Source of the DNA: Thermoleophilia bacterium SCSIO 60948
GTDB taxonomy: Bacteria > Actinomycetota > Thermoleophilia > Solirubrobacterales > 70-9
Assembly (NCBI GenBank): GCA_021496505.1
Contig: CP053031.1
Location: 2,782,001-2,846,000, forward strand
Length of the DNA: 64,000 bases
Reading direction: 5' to 3'
Of this stretch, positions 8,251-15,865 are shown piece after piece; the first letter of the stretch is position 1, and every line of letters begins with the position of its first letter. The notes under the pieces are model-generated. The model had not been told where the DNA came from. It saw only the letters and a list, made by a program, of their open reading frames with translations, and searched no databases. The position numbers were made by a program, and so were the translations under genes.

Positions 8251-8844
8251 ATGGCGGTTCGAGACGCGGCGGCGACCAGGCGAAGGCTGCTCGACGCGGC
8301 GAGCGAGGAGTTCGCCGTTCACGGGATCGCGGGCGGCCGGGTGGATCGGATCGCCGCGAACGCGAACGCGAACAAGGCGCAGATCTACACGTACTTCGGG
8401 AGCAAGGAGGGCCTCTTCGACGCGGTCTTCGCGGAGATGCTCGACGCGATCATCGATGCGGTCCCGCTCGACGCCGTGGACCTCCCCGGCTACGCGGTCG
8501 CTCTCTACGACGAGTACGTCGCCCGGCCCGAGCTCATCAGGCTCGCGACGTGGGCGCGGCTCGAGCGCCAGCCCGAGGGCGACCTGCTCGGTCCGCGCGT
8601 CGCCGGTGAGCTCGACCAGAAGCTCGCCGCGATCGCCGCCGCCCAGGCGTCGGGACACGTCGACGCGTCGCTGGACCCCGGTGACGTCTACGCGCTCGTC
8701 ACCACGCTCTCGATGGTCTGGTCGCCGGCCAGCGTCATCGTCGCCGCGTCGAAGTCGGACCCGGACCCGGTCCACGAGCACCGCCGCGAGTTGCTCGCGG
8801 AGATGGCGCGCCGGATGTTTGCCCCGGCGCGAGCTTCGTCCTGA
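8251..8844 (+). CDS. TetR/AcrR-family transcriptional regulator
   Basis: A 197-residue repressor. The N-terminal helix-turn-helix is clear: RRRLLDAASEEFAVHGIAGG, VDRIAANANANKAQIYTYFG, then SKEGLFDAVF. The C-terminal helical domain resembles the TetR_C_33/YsiA-like group. ATG 8251 directly follows the downstream operator copy. It most probably represses the divergent aldo/keto reductase and itself; the inducer is unknown. Confidence 0.9.
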   Translation: MAVRDAAATRRRLLDAASEEFAVHGIAGGRVDRIAANANANKAQIYTYFGSKEGLFDAVFAEMLDAIIDAVPLDAVDLPGYAVALYDEYVARPELIRLATWARLERQPEGDLLGPRVAGELDQKLAAIAAAQASGHVDASLDPGDVYALVTTLSMVWSPASVIVAASKSDPDPVHEHRRELLAEMARRMFAPARASS

Positions 8845-8847
8845 GCG

Positions 8848-9600
8848 CTAGGGGGCGATCGCGAACACCCGCGCCGGGAAGCCGGAGCCGCCCTTCGGCT
8901 TCGGCCAGCTCGCGACGACGAGCGCGCCGGTCGGCGGCAGCTCGGACGGGATGTGCAGCAGCTCGATCTGCCAGCGATCGGCGCCGAGGATGTAGGTCTC
9001 GGCGGGGACCTCGCCCGCGGCGACCTTGATCCCGGGGTCCGTGTCGGTCATGTCGTGTCCGACGCCGACCACGCCGCGGCCCTCGACGAGCAGCTCGAGC
9101 GCGTCGACGCCCCAGCCCGGGTAGTGCGAGGTGCCATCGGAGTCCTTGTTGGCCATCGCCTCGCCGTCGGGCCAGCGCTCGCCCCACCCGGTGCGAAGCG
9201 CCACGAAGTCGCCCTGCTCGATCCGGCCGTGCTCGGCCTCGTGAGCCTCGATGTCGGCGGCGGACACCGCGTGGTCGACGTCCGCGCCCACCTGCTCGGT
9301 CACGTCGACGACGACGAGCGGAGAGATCATGTCGGTGACCGGAAGCTCGTCGAGCAGCCGCCCGCCGTCGGTGAAGTGACCCGGCGGGTCGCAGTGCGTG
9401 CCCCACTGGCCGACGTGGCTGTAGCGGTGGGCGAGGAAGCCCGAGCCCATCTCGCCGACGCCCTCGGCGAAGTCGTAGAGGACGGTGCGCTCCTCATCGG
9501 GGAAGCCGTGGTAATGCGGCGTCCCGGGCTCGAAGGCGTGGGTCATATCGACCCAGCGGCAGGACTTAAGATCGGCGAGGACGGCCTTGAGGTCGGGCAT
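8848..9600 (-). CDS. cyclase family protein (kynurenine formamidase-like)
   Basis: A metal-dependent hydrolase of the cyclase/KynB family (about 250 residues). The signature at residues 62-75, HVGQWGTHCDPPGHF, supplies the metal ligands H69, D71 and H75, and VALRTGWGERW and GVGHDMTDTDPG are further family blocks. Relatives hydrolyse N-formylkynurenine or isatin, or act as cyclases in polyketide routes; no kynurenine genes are nearby, so the substrate is open. ATG 9600 is preferred over 9630 because a GATACT hexamer (complement of 9607-9612) sits 6 nt before it. Confidence 0.87.
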   Translation of the reverse strand: MPDLKAVLADLKSCRWVDMTHAFEPGTPHYHGFPDEERTVLYDFAEGVGEMGSGFLAHRYSHVGQWGTHCDPPGHFTDGGRLLDELPVTDMISPLVVVDVTEQVGADVDHAVSAADIEAHEAEHGRIEQGDFVALRTGWGERWPDGEAMANKDSDGTSHYPGWGVDALELLVEGRGVVGVGHDMTDTDPGIKVAAGEVPAETYILGADRWQIELLHIPSELPPTGALVVASWPKPKGGSGFPARVFAIAP

Positions 9601-9644
9601 CGGCGCAGTATCCCCAACGGCCGCGGGCATAGCATCGCGATTCG

Positions 9645-10190
9645 ATGACGACCTGGATCGCGCTGCTGCGCGGGATCAACCTCGGCTCGCGAAACCGCGT
9701 CACGATGCCTGAGCTGCGCGCCGGGCTCACGCAGCTCGGGTTCGCAAACGTGCGGACACTGGTCCAGAGTGGGAACGTCGTCCTCGACTCCGAGCTCGAC
9801 GGGGACGGTGTCGCCCGGGCGGTCAGCGACCTCGTCGCACGCGACTTCGACGTCGTGACGCCGACCGTCGTCCGCAGCGCGGCCGAGCTCGACGACGTGA
9901 TCGCCCGCAACCCGATGCGCTCGGAGGCCGATGCCGAGCCGAAGCTCTTCCAGGTCAGCTTTCTCGCCGAGGAACCACCGTCCGAGCTGGTCGAGGCGCT
10001 CCTGAGCGCCGACATCGGCGACGAGCGCGTCGCCGTTTCGGGTCGCGAGATCTATTCGCACCACCCCGGCGGGATGCAGCGCTCGAAGCTCGGCAGACAG
10101 ACCACCGACAAGAAGCTCAGCGTCGTCGTCACCGCCCGCAACTGGAATTCGGTGACGAAGCTCTCCGCGCTCGCCCGGAACGATGACTGA
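9645..10190 (+). CDS. DUF1697 domain-containing protein
   Basis: A 181-residue member of DUF1697: TTWIALLRGINLGSRNRVTM at the N-terminus, then LRAGLTQLGFANVRTLVQSG and NVVLDSE are the defining blocks, and the ending RNWNSVTKLSALARN is typical. The fold is known from structural genomics but the function is not. It overlaps the next gene by 8 bp and is likely co-transcribed with it. Confidence 0.88.
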   Translation: MTTWIALLRGINLGSRNRVTMPELRAGLTQLGFANVRTLVQSGNVVLDSELDGDGVARAVSDLVARDFDVVTPTVVRSAAELDDVIARNPMRSEADAEPKLFQVSFLAEEPPSELVEALLSADIGDERVAVSGREIYSHHPGGMQRSKLGRQTTDKKLSVVVTARNWNSVTKLSALARNDD

Positions 10191-11103
10191 GCCGATCTTC
10201 GAGGCGTTCGAGGAGCGACGGATCACGGTTCCGCGCGGCGAGATCAACGTCCGCGTCGGCGGGAGCGGGCCCCCGCTGCTCCTGCTCCACGGCTGGCCGC
10301 AGACGCATTTGATGTGGCATGCCGTCGCGGCCGGGCTCAGCGACCGATTCACGATCGTCGCCGCCGACCTCCCCGGCTACGGAAACTCGTTTCGTCCCGA
10401 GCCCACCGATGACCACGCGCCGCATTCCAAACGCGCGATGGCCTCTGACCTGATCGCGGCGATGGCGGTGCTCGGCTACGGCCGCTTCGCGCTCGCCGGT
10501 CACGACCGCGGCGGCCGCGTCGCCTACCGGATGGCGCTCGACCGCCCCGACGCGGTGTCGGCGCTCGCGGTTCTCGACATCGTGCCGACGGGTGAGGTCT
10601 GGAACCGGGCCGACGCGACGTTCGCGGTCGGCTACTGGCACTGGGGCTTCCTCGCCCAGGCCGCCCCGCTTCCCGAGCGCCTGATCGCCGCCGACCGCGA
10701 GATGTTCTGGGTCGCCGTCGAGCGCATGGGTCTCGGTCGCGACGCCGGGCGCTATCCCGAGGAGGTGCTCGAGGCCTACCGCACCGCGCTCGAGGACCCG
10801 GCCGTCGTCGAGGCGATGTGCGAGGACTACCGGGCCGGCGCGAGCATCGACCGTGAACTCGACGACGCCGCCGCGAGCGAAGGTCGCAGGATCGAGTGCC
10901 CCTCGCTGGCGCTGTGGGGGTCGCGGGGAGCGCTTCCGCTCTTCTACGAGGACCCGCTCGAACCGTGGCGGCGATTCGCCCCCGACATCGAGGGCCGCGC
11001 GATCGAAGCCACGCACTTCCTCGCCGAGGACCGCCCCGACGAGGTCGCGGCGGCACTCGCCGCTCACTTCGACCGCCCGGCGCGGTCGAACGTCCCGGAC
11101 TGA
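10183..11103 (+). CDS. alpha/beta hydrolase, haloacetate dehalogenase/epoxide hydrolase-like
   Basis: A 306-residue alpha/beta-hydrolase. LLLHGWPQTHLMW carries the oxyanion HGWP motif, and GHDRGGRVAYRM (106-117) provides an aspartate nucleophile (D108) rather than a serine, as in fluoroacetate dehalogenases and epoxide hydrolases. The closing histidine is in EATHFLAEDRPDEVA. The same HDRGGRVAYRMALDRPD run is characteristic of haloacetate dehalogenase-annotated proteins. Its last codons lie within a palindromic repeat shared with the convergent gene. Confidence 0.85.
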   Translation: MTEPIFEAFEERRITVPRGEINVRVGGSGPPLLLLHGWPQTHLMWHAVAAGLSDRFTIVAADLPGYGNSFRPEPTDDHAPHSKRAMASDLIAAMAVLGYGRFALAGHDRGGRVAYRMALDRPDAVSALAVLDIVPTGEVWNRADATFAVGYWHWGFLAQAAPLPERLIAADREMFWVAVERMGLGRDAGRYPEEVLEAYRTALEDPAVVEAMCEDYRAGASIDRELDDAAASEGRRIECPSLALWGSRGALPLFYEDPLEPWRRFAPDIEGRAIEATHFLAEDRPDEVAAALAAHFDRPARSNVPD

Positions 11104-11133
11104 CCCCCGTGGGGGCCTACTGCGGGACGTTCG
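11087..11133. repeat. 47-bp palindromic repeat, bidirectional terminator candidate
   Basis: CGAACGTCCCG at 11087-11097 and its exact reverse complement at 11123-11133 enclose a second stem (CCCCCGTGGGGG, 11104-11115). It spans the 3' ends of two convergent genes, both of which therefore end in Asn-Val-Pro-x. The same outer arms with the same spacing occur twice more in the window, at 62879-62924 and 63776-63821. Confidence 0.6.
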
Positions 11134-11758
11134 GCGTCGGCGGGGGCCGACGCGGCCGGACTGCGAGGGCGGCGGTCAGGAAGCCGAGCGCGCCGAGGAA
11201 CGTCCCGGCGTTGACGAGCCCCTGGTCGAGGACCTCGTTCGTCGCCGGCAGGACGAAGGACGCGAAGGCCGATATGGCGAACGCGACCGCACCCGCTGCA
11301 TTGAGCCACAGCGCGAGCGCGTCGCGCTGGCGAAGCGAGCGGCGCAACTGGTGCCGGGCCGACGCGGCGCGGATGGCGAACCAGCTCGAGGCGAGGAAGC
11401 AGACAGAGCCGACCGCATCGGGGGCCCAGACGGCGCGATCGGCCTGAATCGGCGACGGGTGCTCCGAGAGCGCCGCGAGCGTCGTGAGGTTGAACGCGAG
11501 CGTGCCGACGAACTGGACGAGCGACGCCCGCCAGTCCTCGCGCTCGGCGCGGGACTCGGAGTCGAAGCCCCGCGATAGCCGAAGCTGGATGAACGCCGCC
11601 GCGGTGAAGAAGACGGCGCCGATCGCGAAGGTGATGTTGTCGGCGCTCTCGCCGACCAGTCCGAGGTAGCCCGGCAGCGCTCCGACGGCAAACAGCGCCG
11701 AGCCGATCGCGAATCCGTTCGACTCACGCCTCGAGCTCGTGGTCCGCGCGCCCCTCAC
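11117..11758 (-). CDS. hypothetical membrane protein (YrhK-like)
   Basis: A 213-residue protein with about five to six membrane segments: FAIGSALFAVGALPGYLGL, ITFAIGAVFFTAAAFIQL, VQFVGTLAFNLTTLAAL, AVGSVCFLASSWFAI, AAGAVAFAISAFASFVL and a last one near TFLGALGFLTAALAV. The spacing and the cytoplasmic SRGFDSESRAEREDWRA loop resemble proteins with YrhK-like segments in actinobacteria. No catalytic residues stand out. It is 7 bp from the phospholipase D gene upstream and may share its transcript. Confidence 0.7.
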   Translation of the reverse strand: MRGARTTSSRRESNGFAIGSALFAVGALPGYLGLVGESADNITFAIGAVFFTAAAFIQLRLSRGFDSESRAEREDWRASLVQFVGTLAFNLTTLAALSEHPSPIQADRAVWAPDAVGSVCFLASSWFAIRAASARHQLRRSLRQRDALALWLNAAGAVAFAISAFASFVLPATNEVLDQGLVNAGTFLGALGFLTAALAVRPRRPPPTPNVPQ

Positions 11759-11765
11759 ACCTTGC

Positions 11766-13016
11766 CTACATCAGCGGTCGCAGCGGCGCCAGCAGTCCCT
11801 CGACGAACTTCGCCCCCAGCGATCTGCCCTGCCAGTCGCCGAGGGTGAGCCGGTGAGCGTTGGTGAGGTCGGTGCGGAAGATCCGCTCGAGGTGGTCAGC
11901 GAGGCCGTCGTCGAAGACCTCGAGGTTGATCTCGTAGTTGCCGGTCAGGCTGAGGCGGTCGATGTTGGCGGTGCCGACAGTGCTCCAGAGCCCGTCGATC
12001 GTCATCGTCTTCGCGTGGACCATCGCGTCCTCGTACAGCCACATCCGCACCCCGCCCTCGAGCAGCTGGGTGTAGAAGCCGCGCGAGAGCCAGTCGGCGA
12101 CGACGTGGTTGGAGGTCGCCGGGACGAGGACGTCGACCGTGACCCCGCGACGGGCGGCGCCGAGCAACGCCCGCATCATCTCGCGGTCGGGGATGAAGTA
12201 GGGCTGGGTGATCGCGACCCGCTCGCGGGCGCGGTCGATCGCCTCGAGGTAGACGCCGCGGATCGGATAGATGAGCTGCGAGGGCAGGTTGCGGTGCACG
12301 CGCACGCGCGGCTCCCAGTCGACCGAGCCCTCCTCGGGCAGCCGCGGCCGCGACGACCCGGCGTGGTCGTTCCAGAAGTCGATGAACGCGTTCTCGAGCC
12401 CCCAGGCCGAGGGCCCCTTGACGCGCAGGTGCGTGTCGCGCCACTGCGTCGCGTACGCGCTGCCGACGTTGTAGCCGCCGACGAAGCCGACCAGGCCGTC
12501 GACCGCGAGCAGCTTGCGGTGGTCGCGACCCGACTTGCGGACGTCGAGCAGCAGCATGCCCGGCTTGAGTGCCGGATAGCGAAGGACGTGGACCGAGCTC
12601 GGGAAGTCGAAGAACGAGCGACGGACGACGAGGTTCGCGAACCCGTCGTAGATCACGTAGACCTCGACCCCGCGCTCGGCGGCCTCGATCAGGGCCCGCT
12701 TGAAGCGCTCGCCGAGCTCGTCGCCCTTGACGATGAACGACTCGAACATGACGCGGTGCCGGGCGGAGTCGATCGCGGCCAGCATGTCCTCGTAGAGGTC
12801 CGCCCCGTAGGCGTAGACCTTGACCTCGTCGGATCCGACCGCGAACTCGGCCGGCGCGCTGCGCGGAAAGGTCGCGCGCTGCGGCCGCACTCGCTTGCGC
12901 CACGCGTCGGTCGCAGTCAGCCCCGCTACCACGGCCGCCTGCGCGGCTCCGACGCCGAGTGCCGTCCTTCGAGCGAACCTCGCGAGGTCACGATCGCGTC
13001 TTCCGAGAATCCCCAT
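11766..13016 (-). CDS. phospholipase D-like protein, cardiolipin synthase type
   Basis: A 416-residue two-domain PLD-superfamily enzyme. The first HKD motif is in SGRDHRKLLAVDGLVGFVGG and the second in HAKTMTIDGLWSTVGTAN. ITQPYFIPDREMM is also typical of bacterial cardiolipin synthases, which condense two phosphatidylglycerols or transfer phosphatidyl groups at the membrane. The N-terminus has one hydrophobic helix (GVGAAQAAVVAGLTATDA). ATG 13016 follows TAGTCT (complement of 13024-13029) by 7 nt, so it is probably leaderless. Divergent from DUF503 with only 23 bp between start codons. Confidence 0.87.
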   Translation of the reverse strand: MGILGRRDRDLARFARRTALGVGAAQAAVVAGLTATDAWRKRVRPQRATFPRSAPAEFAVGSDEVKVYAYGADLYEDMLAAIDSARHRVMFESFIVKGDELGERFKRALIEAAERGVEVYVIYDGFANLVVRRSFFDFPSSVHVLRYPALKPGMLLLDVRKSGRDHRKLLAVDGLVGFVGGYNVGSAYATQWRDTHLRVKGPSAWGLENAFIDFWNDHAGSSRPRLPEEGSVDWEPRVRVHRNLPSQLIYPIRGVYLEAIDRARERVAITQPYFIPDREMMRALLGAARRGVTVDVLVPATSNHVVADWLSRGFYTQLLEGGVRMWLYEDAMVHAKTMTIDGLWSTVGTANIDRLSLTGNYEINLEVFDDGLADHLERIFRTDLTNAHRLTLGDWQGRSLGAKFVEGLLAPLRPLM

Positions 13017-13023
13017 GGGCGGC

Positions 13024-13033
13024 AGACTACGTT
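13024..13033. promoter_or_regulatory. overlapping divergent -10 elements
   Basis: Reading minus, TAGTCT (complement of 13024-13029) is 7 nt before ATG 13016. Reading plus, TACGTT (13028-13033) is 6 nt before GTG 13040. The two hexamers overlap by 2 bp, so polymerase could serve only one gene at a time and each promoter's upstream region lies inside the other gene. Confidence 0.5.
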
Positions 13034-13039
13034 GAGTCG

Positions 13040-13342
13040 GTGAACGCTTTCGTCTGCCTCATCGAGGCGCGTCTCCGGCTTGCCGACTCACACGACCTCA
13101 AGGCGAAGCGAAAGCACGTCAAGTCGGTCAAGGAAAGGCTGCGCGCGCGGCTCGGGGCTGCCGTCGCGGAGATCGAAGGCCATGACGCCTGGCAGTCGGC
13201 GACGCTGCTCGTCGCGGTCGTCGGCGAGGGCTCCGAGATCGAGGCGAGGGCCGACGCCGCCGAGCGCCTGATCGAGTCGCGCTTCCCCGACGGCTGCAGC
13301 TTCGAGCGCACGCTGCGAAGCCTCGAGGACCTGCGCGACTGA
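13040..13342 (+). CDS. DUF503 domain-containing protein
   Basis: A 100-residue protein of the YlxP/DUF503 family: VNAFVCLIEARLRLADSHDL at the N-terminus, KAKRKHVKSVKERLRARLG, VAEIEGHDAWQSATLLVAVVG, then a C-terminal helix. It has a ferredoxin-like fold; in many bacteria it is encoded near infB-rbfA, but here it stands alone. The start was set at GTG 13040 because the family begins exactly there and a TACGTT hexamer precedes it by 6 nt. Confidence 0.85.
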   Translation: MNAFVCLIEARLRLADSHDLKAKRKHVKSVKERLRARLGAAVAEIEGHDAWQSATLLVAVVGEGSEIEARADAAERLIESRFPDGCSFERTLRSLEDLRD

Positions 13343-13363
13343 CGCCGCGCGCTCGCCGCGCGG

Positions 13364-14590
13364 TCAGGGCCGCAGCCGCACCGGCATCGACTTCCACTGG
13401 TTGAGGAACAGCGAGCGCATCCGCTCGCCGGGGCCGTCGAGCTCCATCCGCGGCCAGCGCGCGAGCGTCTCCTCGATCCAGATCCGAAGCTCCATCCGAG
13501 CGAGGGCGGCACCGAGGCAGAAGTGCCGTCCGCCGGCGCCGAAGGCCTGATGCTCGGAGGCGTTCTCGCGGCGGACGTCGAAGCGCTCGGGATCGTCGAA
13601 GACCTCGGGGTCGCGGTTCGAGGCGATGTACCAGAGCAGGACACGGTCGCCGGCTCTGACCTCCGCGCCGCCGAGCTCGACGTCGCGGGTCGCCGTGCGG
13701 CCCATGAACCCGAAGGCGGGGAAGCAGCGAAGCCCCTCCTCGACTGCGTTCTCGATCAAGCCGGGGTCGGCCAGCAGCGCTTCGCGTTGCTCGGGGTGCT
13801 CGATCAGGGCCCGCATCGTCGCCAGGTAGGTCGCGCGGGTCGAGTCGTTCCCCGCCGCCAGCAGAAGGAGGAAGAAGGTCGTGATCTCGTACGGCTCGAG
13901 GCGCTCGCCGTCGACCTCGGCGGCGATCAGCGCGCTCAGCAGGTCATCGCGGGGCTCGGCCTCGCGGGCCTTTCGGGCCTCCTCGACGTAGGCGACGACG
14001 TCGACGAACTCGTCCTCCGAGCTCTCCCAGCCCGCGCGGATGTCGGGGTCCTCGAACGCGGTCGAGACGTTGGTCCAGTGGATCAGCCGGGGGTCATCGG
14101 ACTCCGGCGTGCCGAGCAGCGACCCGATCACGCGCGCCGGCACCGGCCGCGCGATCTCGATCGCCAGATCGCAGCTCTCGCGAGCGGCGAACCGGTCCAG
14201 GATCTCGCGGACGATCGCGCGCACGGCCTCCTCGTGGAGCGCGATCCGCTTCGGCGTGAAGGCGCGGCCGACGAGCTTCTTCAGCCGGTCGTGGCGCGGC
14301 GGGTCCATCGAGATCATCTGCAACCGCTGAACGTCGAGCGGAACGCCGACGTCGTCGACGAGGAAGATCCCTCGACGCTCCGAGGAGAACGTCTCGAAGT
14401 CGCGCGTCACGGTCCGCATGTCCGCATATCGGGTGACCGACCAGAAGCCTCCCTCGCCGGCGTAGCGCTCGTTCGGGCTCCAGTGGAGGGGCTCGTCGCG
14501 AAGCCGCGCGAAGAGCTCGTATGGCGGCCCCTCGGACCACAGATCGTGGTCGCCGAGATCGATCGCTTCGGTCGCTTCGGTGGCGGTCAT
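13364..14590 (-). CDS. cytochrome P450
   Basis: A 408-residue soluble bacterial P450 of the CYP125/CYP142-like style. Motifs: I-helix LLLLAAGNDSTRATYL, ExxR in EEGLRCFPAFGFM, the heme loop FGAGGRHFCLGAALARMELR, and SMDPPRHDRLKKLVGRAFTP with the N-terminal SEGPPYELFARLRDE. Such enzymes hydroxylate steroid side chains, fatty acids or terpenoids. It starts at ATG 14590, 20 bp from a perfect 15-bp palindrome shared with the divergent dehydrogenase gene. No ferredoxin or ferredoxin reductase is adjacent. Confidence 0.93.
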   Translation of the reverse strand: MTATEATEAIDLGDHDLWSEGPPYELFARLRDEPLHWSPNERYAGEGGFWSVTRYADMRTVTRDFETFSSERRGIFLVDDVGVPLDVQRLQMISMDPPRHDRLKKLVGRAFTPKRIALHEEAVRAIVREILDRFAARESCDLAIEIARPVPARVIGSLLGTPESDDPRLIHWTNVSTAFEDPDIRAGWESSEDEFVDVVAYVEEARKAREAEPRDDLLSALIAAEVDGERLEPYEITTFFLLLLAAGNDSTRATYLATMRALIEHPEQREALLADPGLIENAVEEGLRCFPAFGFMGRTATRDVELGGAEVRAGDRVLLWYIASNRDPEVFDDPERFDVRRENASEHQAFGAGGRHFCLGAALARMELRIWIEETLARWPRMELDGPGERMRSLFLNQWKSMPVRLRP

Positions 14591-14610
14591 GGCGCGACCG
14601 TACCGGTGCA

Positions 14611-14625
14611 TAGACACTGTGTCTA
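14611..14625. promoter_or_regulatory. perfect 15-bp palindrome, TetR-type operator candidate
   Basis: TAGACACTGTGTCTA is a palindrome with a single central base. It lies between the divergent P450 (start 14590) and alcohol dehydrogenase (start 14684) genes, where one dimeric repressor could control both. A related 15-bp site, CAGACACACTGTCTG, lies upstream of the molybdenum hydroxylase genes at 52834. Confidence 0.6.
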
Positions 14626-14683
14626 GGTAGAAGGCGTGAGAGGGGTCACCCGGCGCATCGCGCCGCGTGAGAAGATCGAGCCG

Positions 14684-15850
14684 ATGCGAGCGGTCGTCTG
14701 CCAGCACGCGGAGCTCGACGTGCGCGAGGTCCCCGACCCCGAGCCCGGACCGGGTCAGGTCCTGCTCGAGGTCGCGCGCTGCGGGATCTGCGGCTCGGAC
14801 CTCCACGCCCGCGAGGGCATGGACGAATGGGCCGAGATGGTCGCCAAGGTCGGTTACGAGCGCTTCGCCCGCCGCGACGACCCGGTGGTCTTCGGGCACG
14901 AGTTCAGCGGCCGAGTCGCGGGCTATGGACCCGACACACGGCGCGACTCGGAAGAGGGCGAGCTGGTCGTGGCGCTGCCGTTGGTCCGCGGCCCGGACGG
15001 GATCGACTCGACCGGCCTCTCCCCGCACGCGCCCGGCGCCTACGCCGAGCGCGTCGTGGTGCAGGAGTCGATGATGACGGCGGTACCGAACGGCCTCGCC
15101 GAGGACATCGCGACCCTGACCGAGCCGATGGCCGTCGCGCTCCACGCCGTCCGCCGCGGCGAGGTCGGCCGCGGCGACGTGGCGATCGTGATCGGCTGCG
15201 GCCCGATCGGGCTCGGGGTGATCCTGATGCTGAAGGCGCGTGGCGTCGCGAACGTCGTCGCGAGCGATCCGTCGGCGGCGCGTCGCCGGCTCGCCGAGCG
15301 CTGCGGCGCCGACATCGTCATCGACCCGACGGTCAACTCGCCGTATGAAGACCGCGCCGGCAAGGGCTGGCTCCTCGATCTCCCGTCGGCGTTCGGGCTC
15401 GCGATCGACGTGCGCGAGAAGCTCGAGCGGCTGCCCGTCGGCTGGTGGCACGCGTGGCGGCTCGGCGAGAAGCTCGGTCAGGCGCCGAAGCGTCCCGTGA
15501 TCTTCGAGTGCGTCGGCGTGCCTGGGATGATCGGCTCCGTCCTCGACGAGGCGCCGCTCTATTCACGCGTCGTCGTGGTCGGCGTCTGCGTCGGCACCGA
15601 CCACTTCACCCCGGCGATGGCGATCAACAAGGAGATCGACCTGCGCTTCGTGCTCGCATACACGCCGCTCGAGTACCGCGACACGCTGATGATGCTCGCC
15701 GAGGGCAAATGCGATCCGGCCCCGCTGATCACCGGCCACGTCGGGCTCGACGGCGTCGCGAACGCGTTCGACGTCCTCGGCGCGGCCGAGGACCACGCGA
15801 AGATCCTGATCGACCCGCGAAGCGACGCGGCCGCTCCGGCGCCGGCCTAG
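14684..15850 (+). CDS. zinc-dependent medium-chain alcohol dehydrogenase
   Basis: A 388-residue MDR-superfamily oxidoreductase. CGICGSDLHAREG contains the catalytic-zinc cysteine, GHEFSGRV the zinc histidine, and VIGCGPIGLGVIL the NAD(P) Rossmann motif. LTEPMAVALHAVRRG and the overall pattern resemble 2,3-butanediol or sorbitol-type dehydrogenases. It lacks the usual four-cysteine structural-zinc loop in the region after residue 90. ATG 14684 is preferred to the upstream ATG 14636 because the domain begins MRAVVCQ. Its pairing with the divergent P450 suggests oxidation of a hydroxylated product; that is inference. Confidence 0.87.
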   Translation: MRAVVCQHAELDVREVPDPEPGPGQVLLEVARCGICGSDLHAREGMDEWAEMVAKVGYERFARRDDPVVFGHEFSGRVAGYGPDTRRDSEEGELVVALPLVRGPDGIDSTGLSPHAPGAYAERVVVQESMMTAVPNGLAEDIATLTEPMAVALHAVRRGEVGRGDVAIVIGCGPIGLGVILMLKARGVANVVASDPSAARRRLAERCGADIVIDPTVNSPYEDRAGKGWLLDLPSAFGLAIDVREKLERLPVGWWHAWRLGEKLGQAPKRPVIFECVGVPGMIGSVLDEAPLYSRVVVVGVCVGTDHFTPAMAINKEIDLRFVLAYTPLEYRDTLMMLAEGKCDPAPLITGHVGLDGVANAFDVLGAAEDHAKILIDPRSDAAAPAPA

Positions 15851-15865
15851 GGCACCGAGCGGGTC

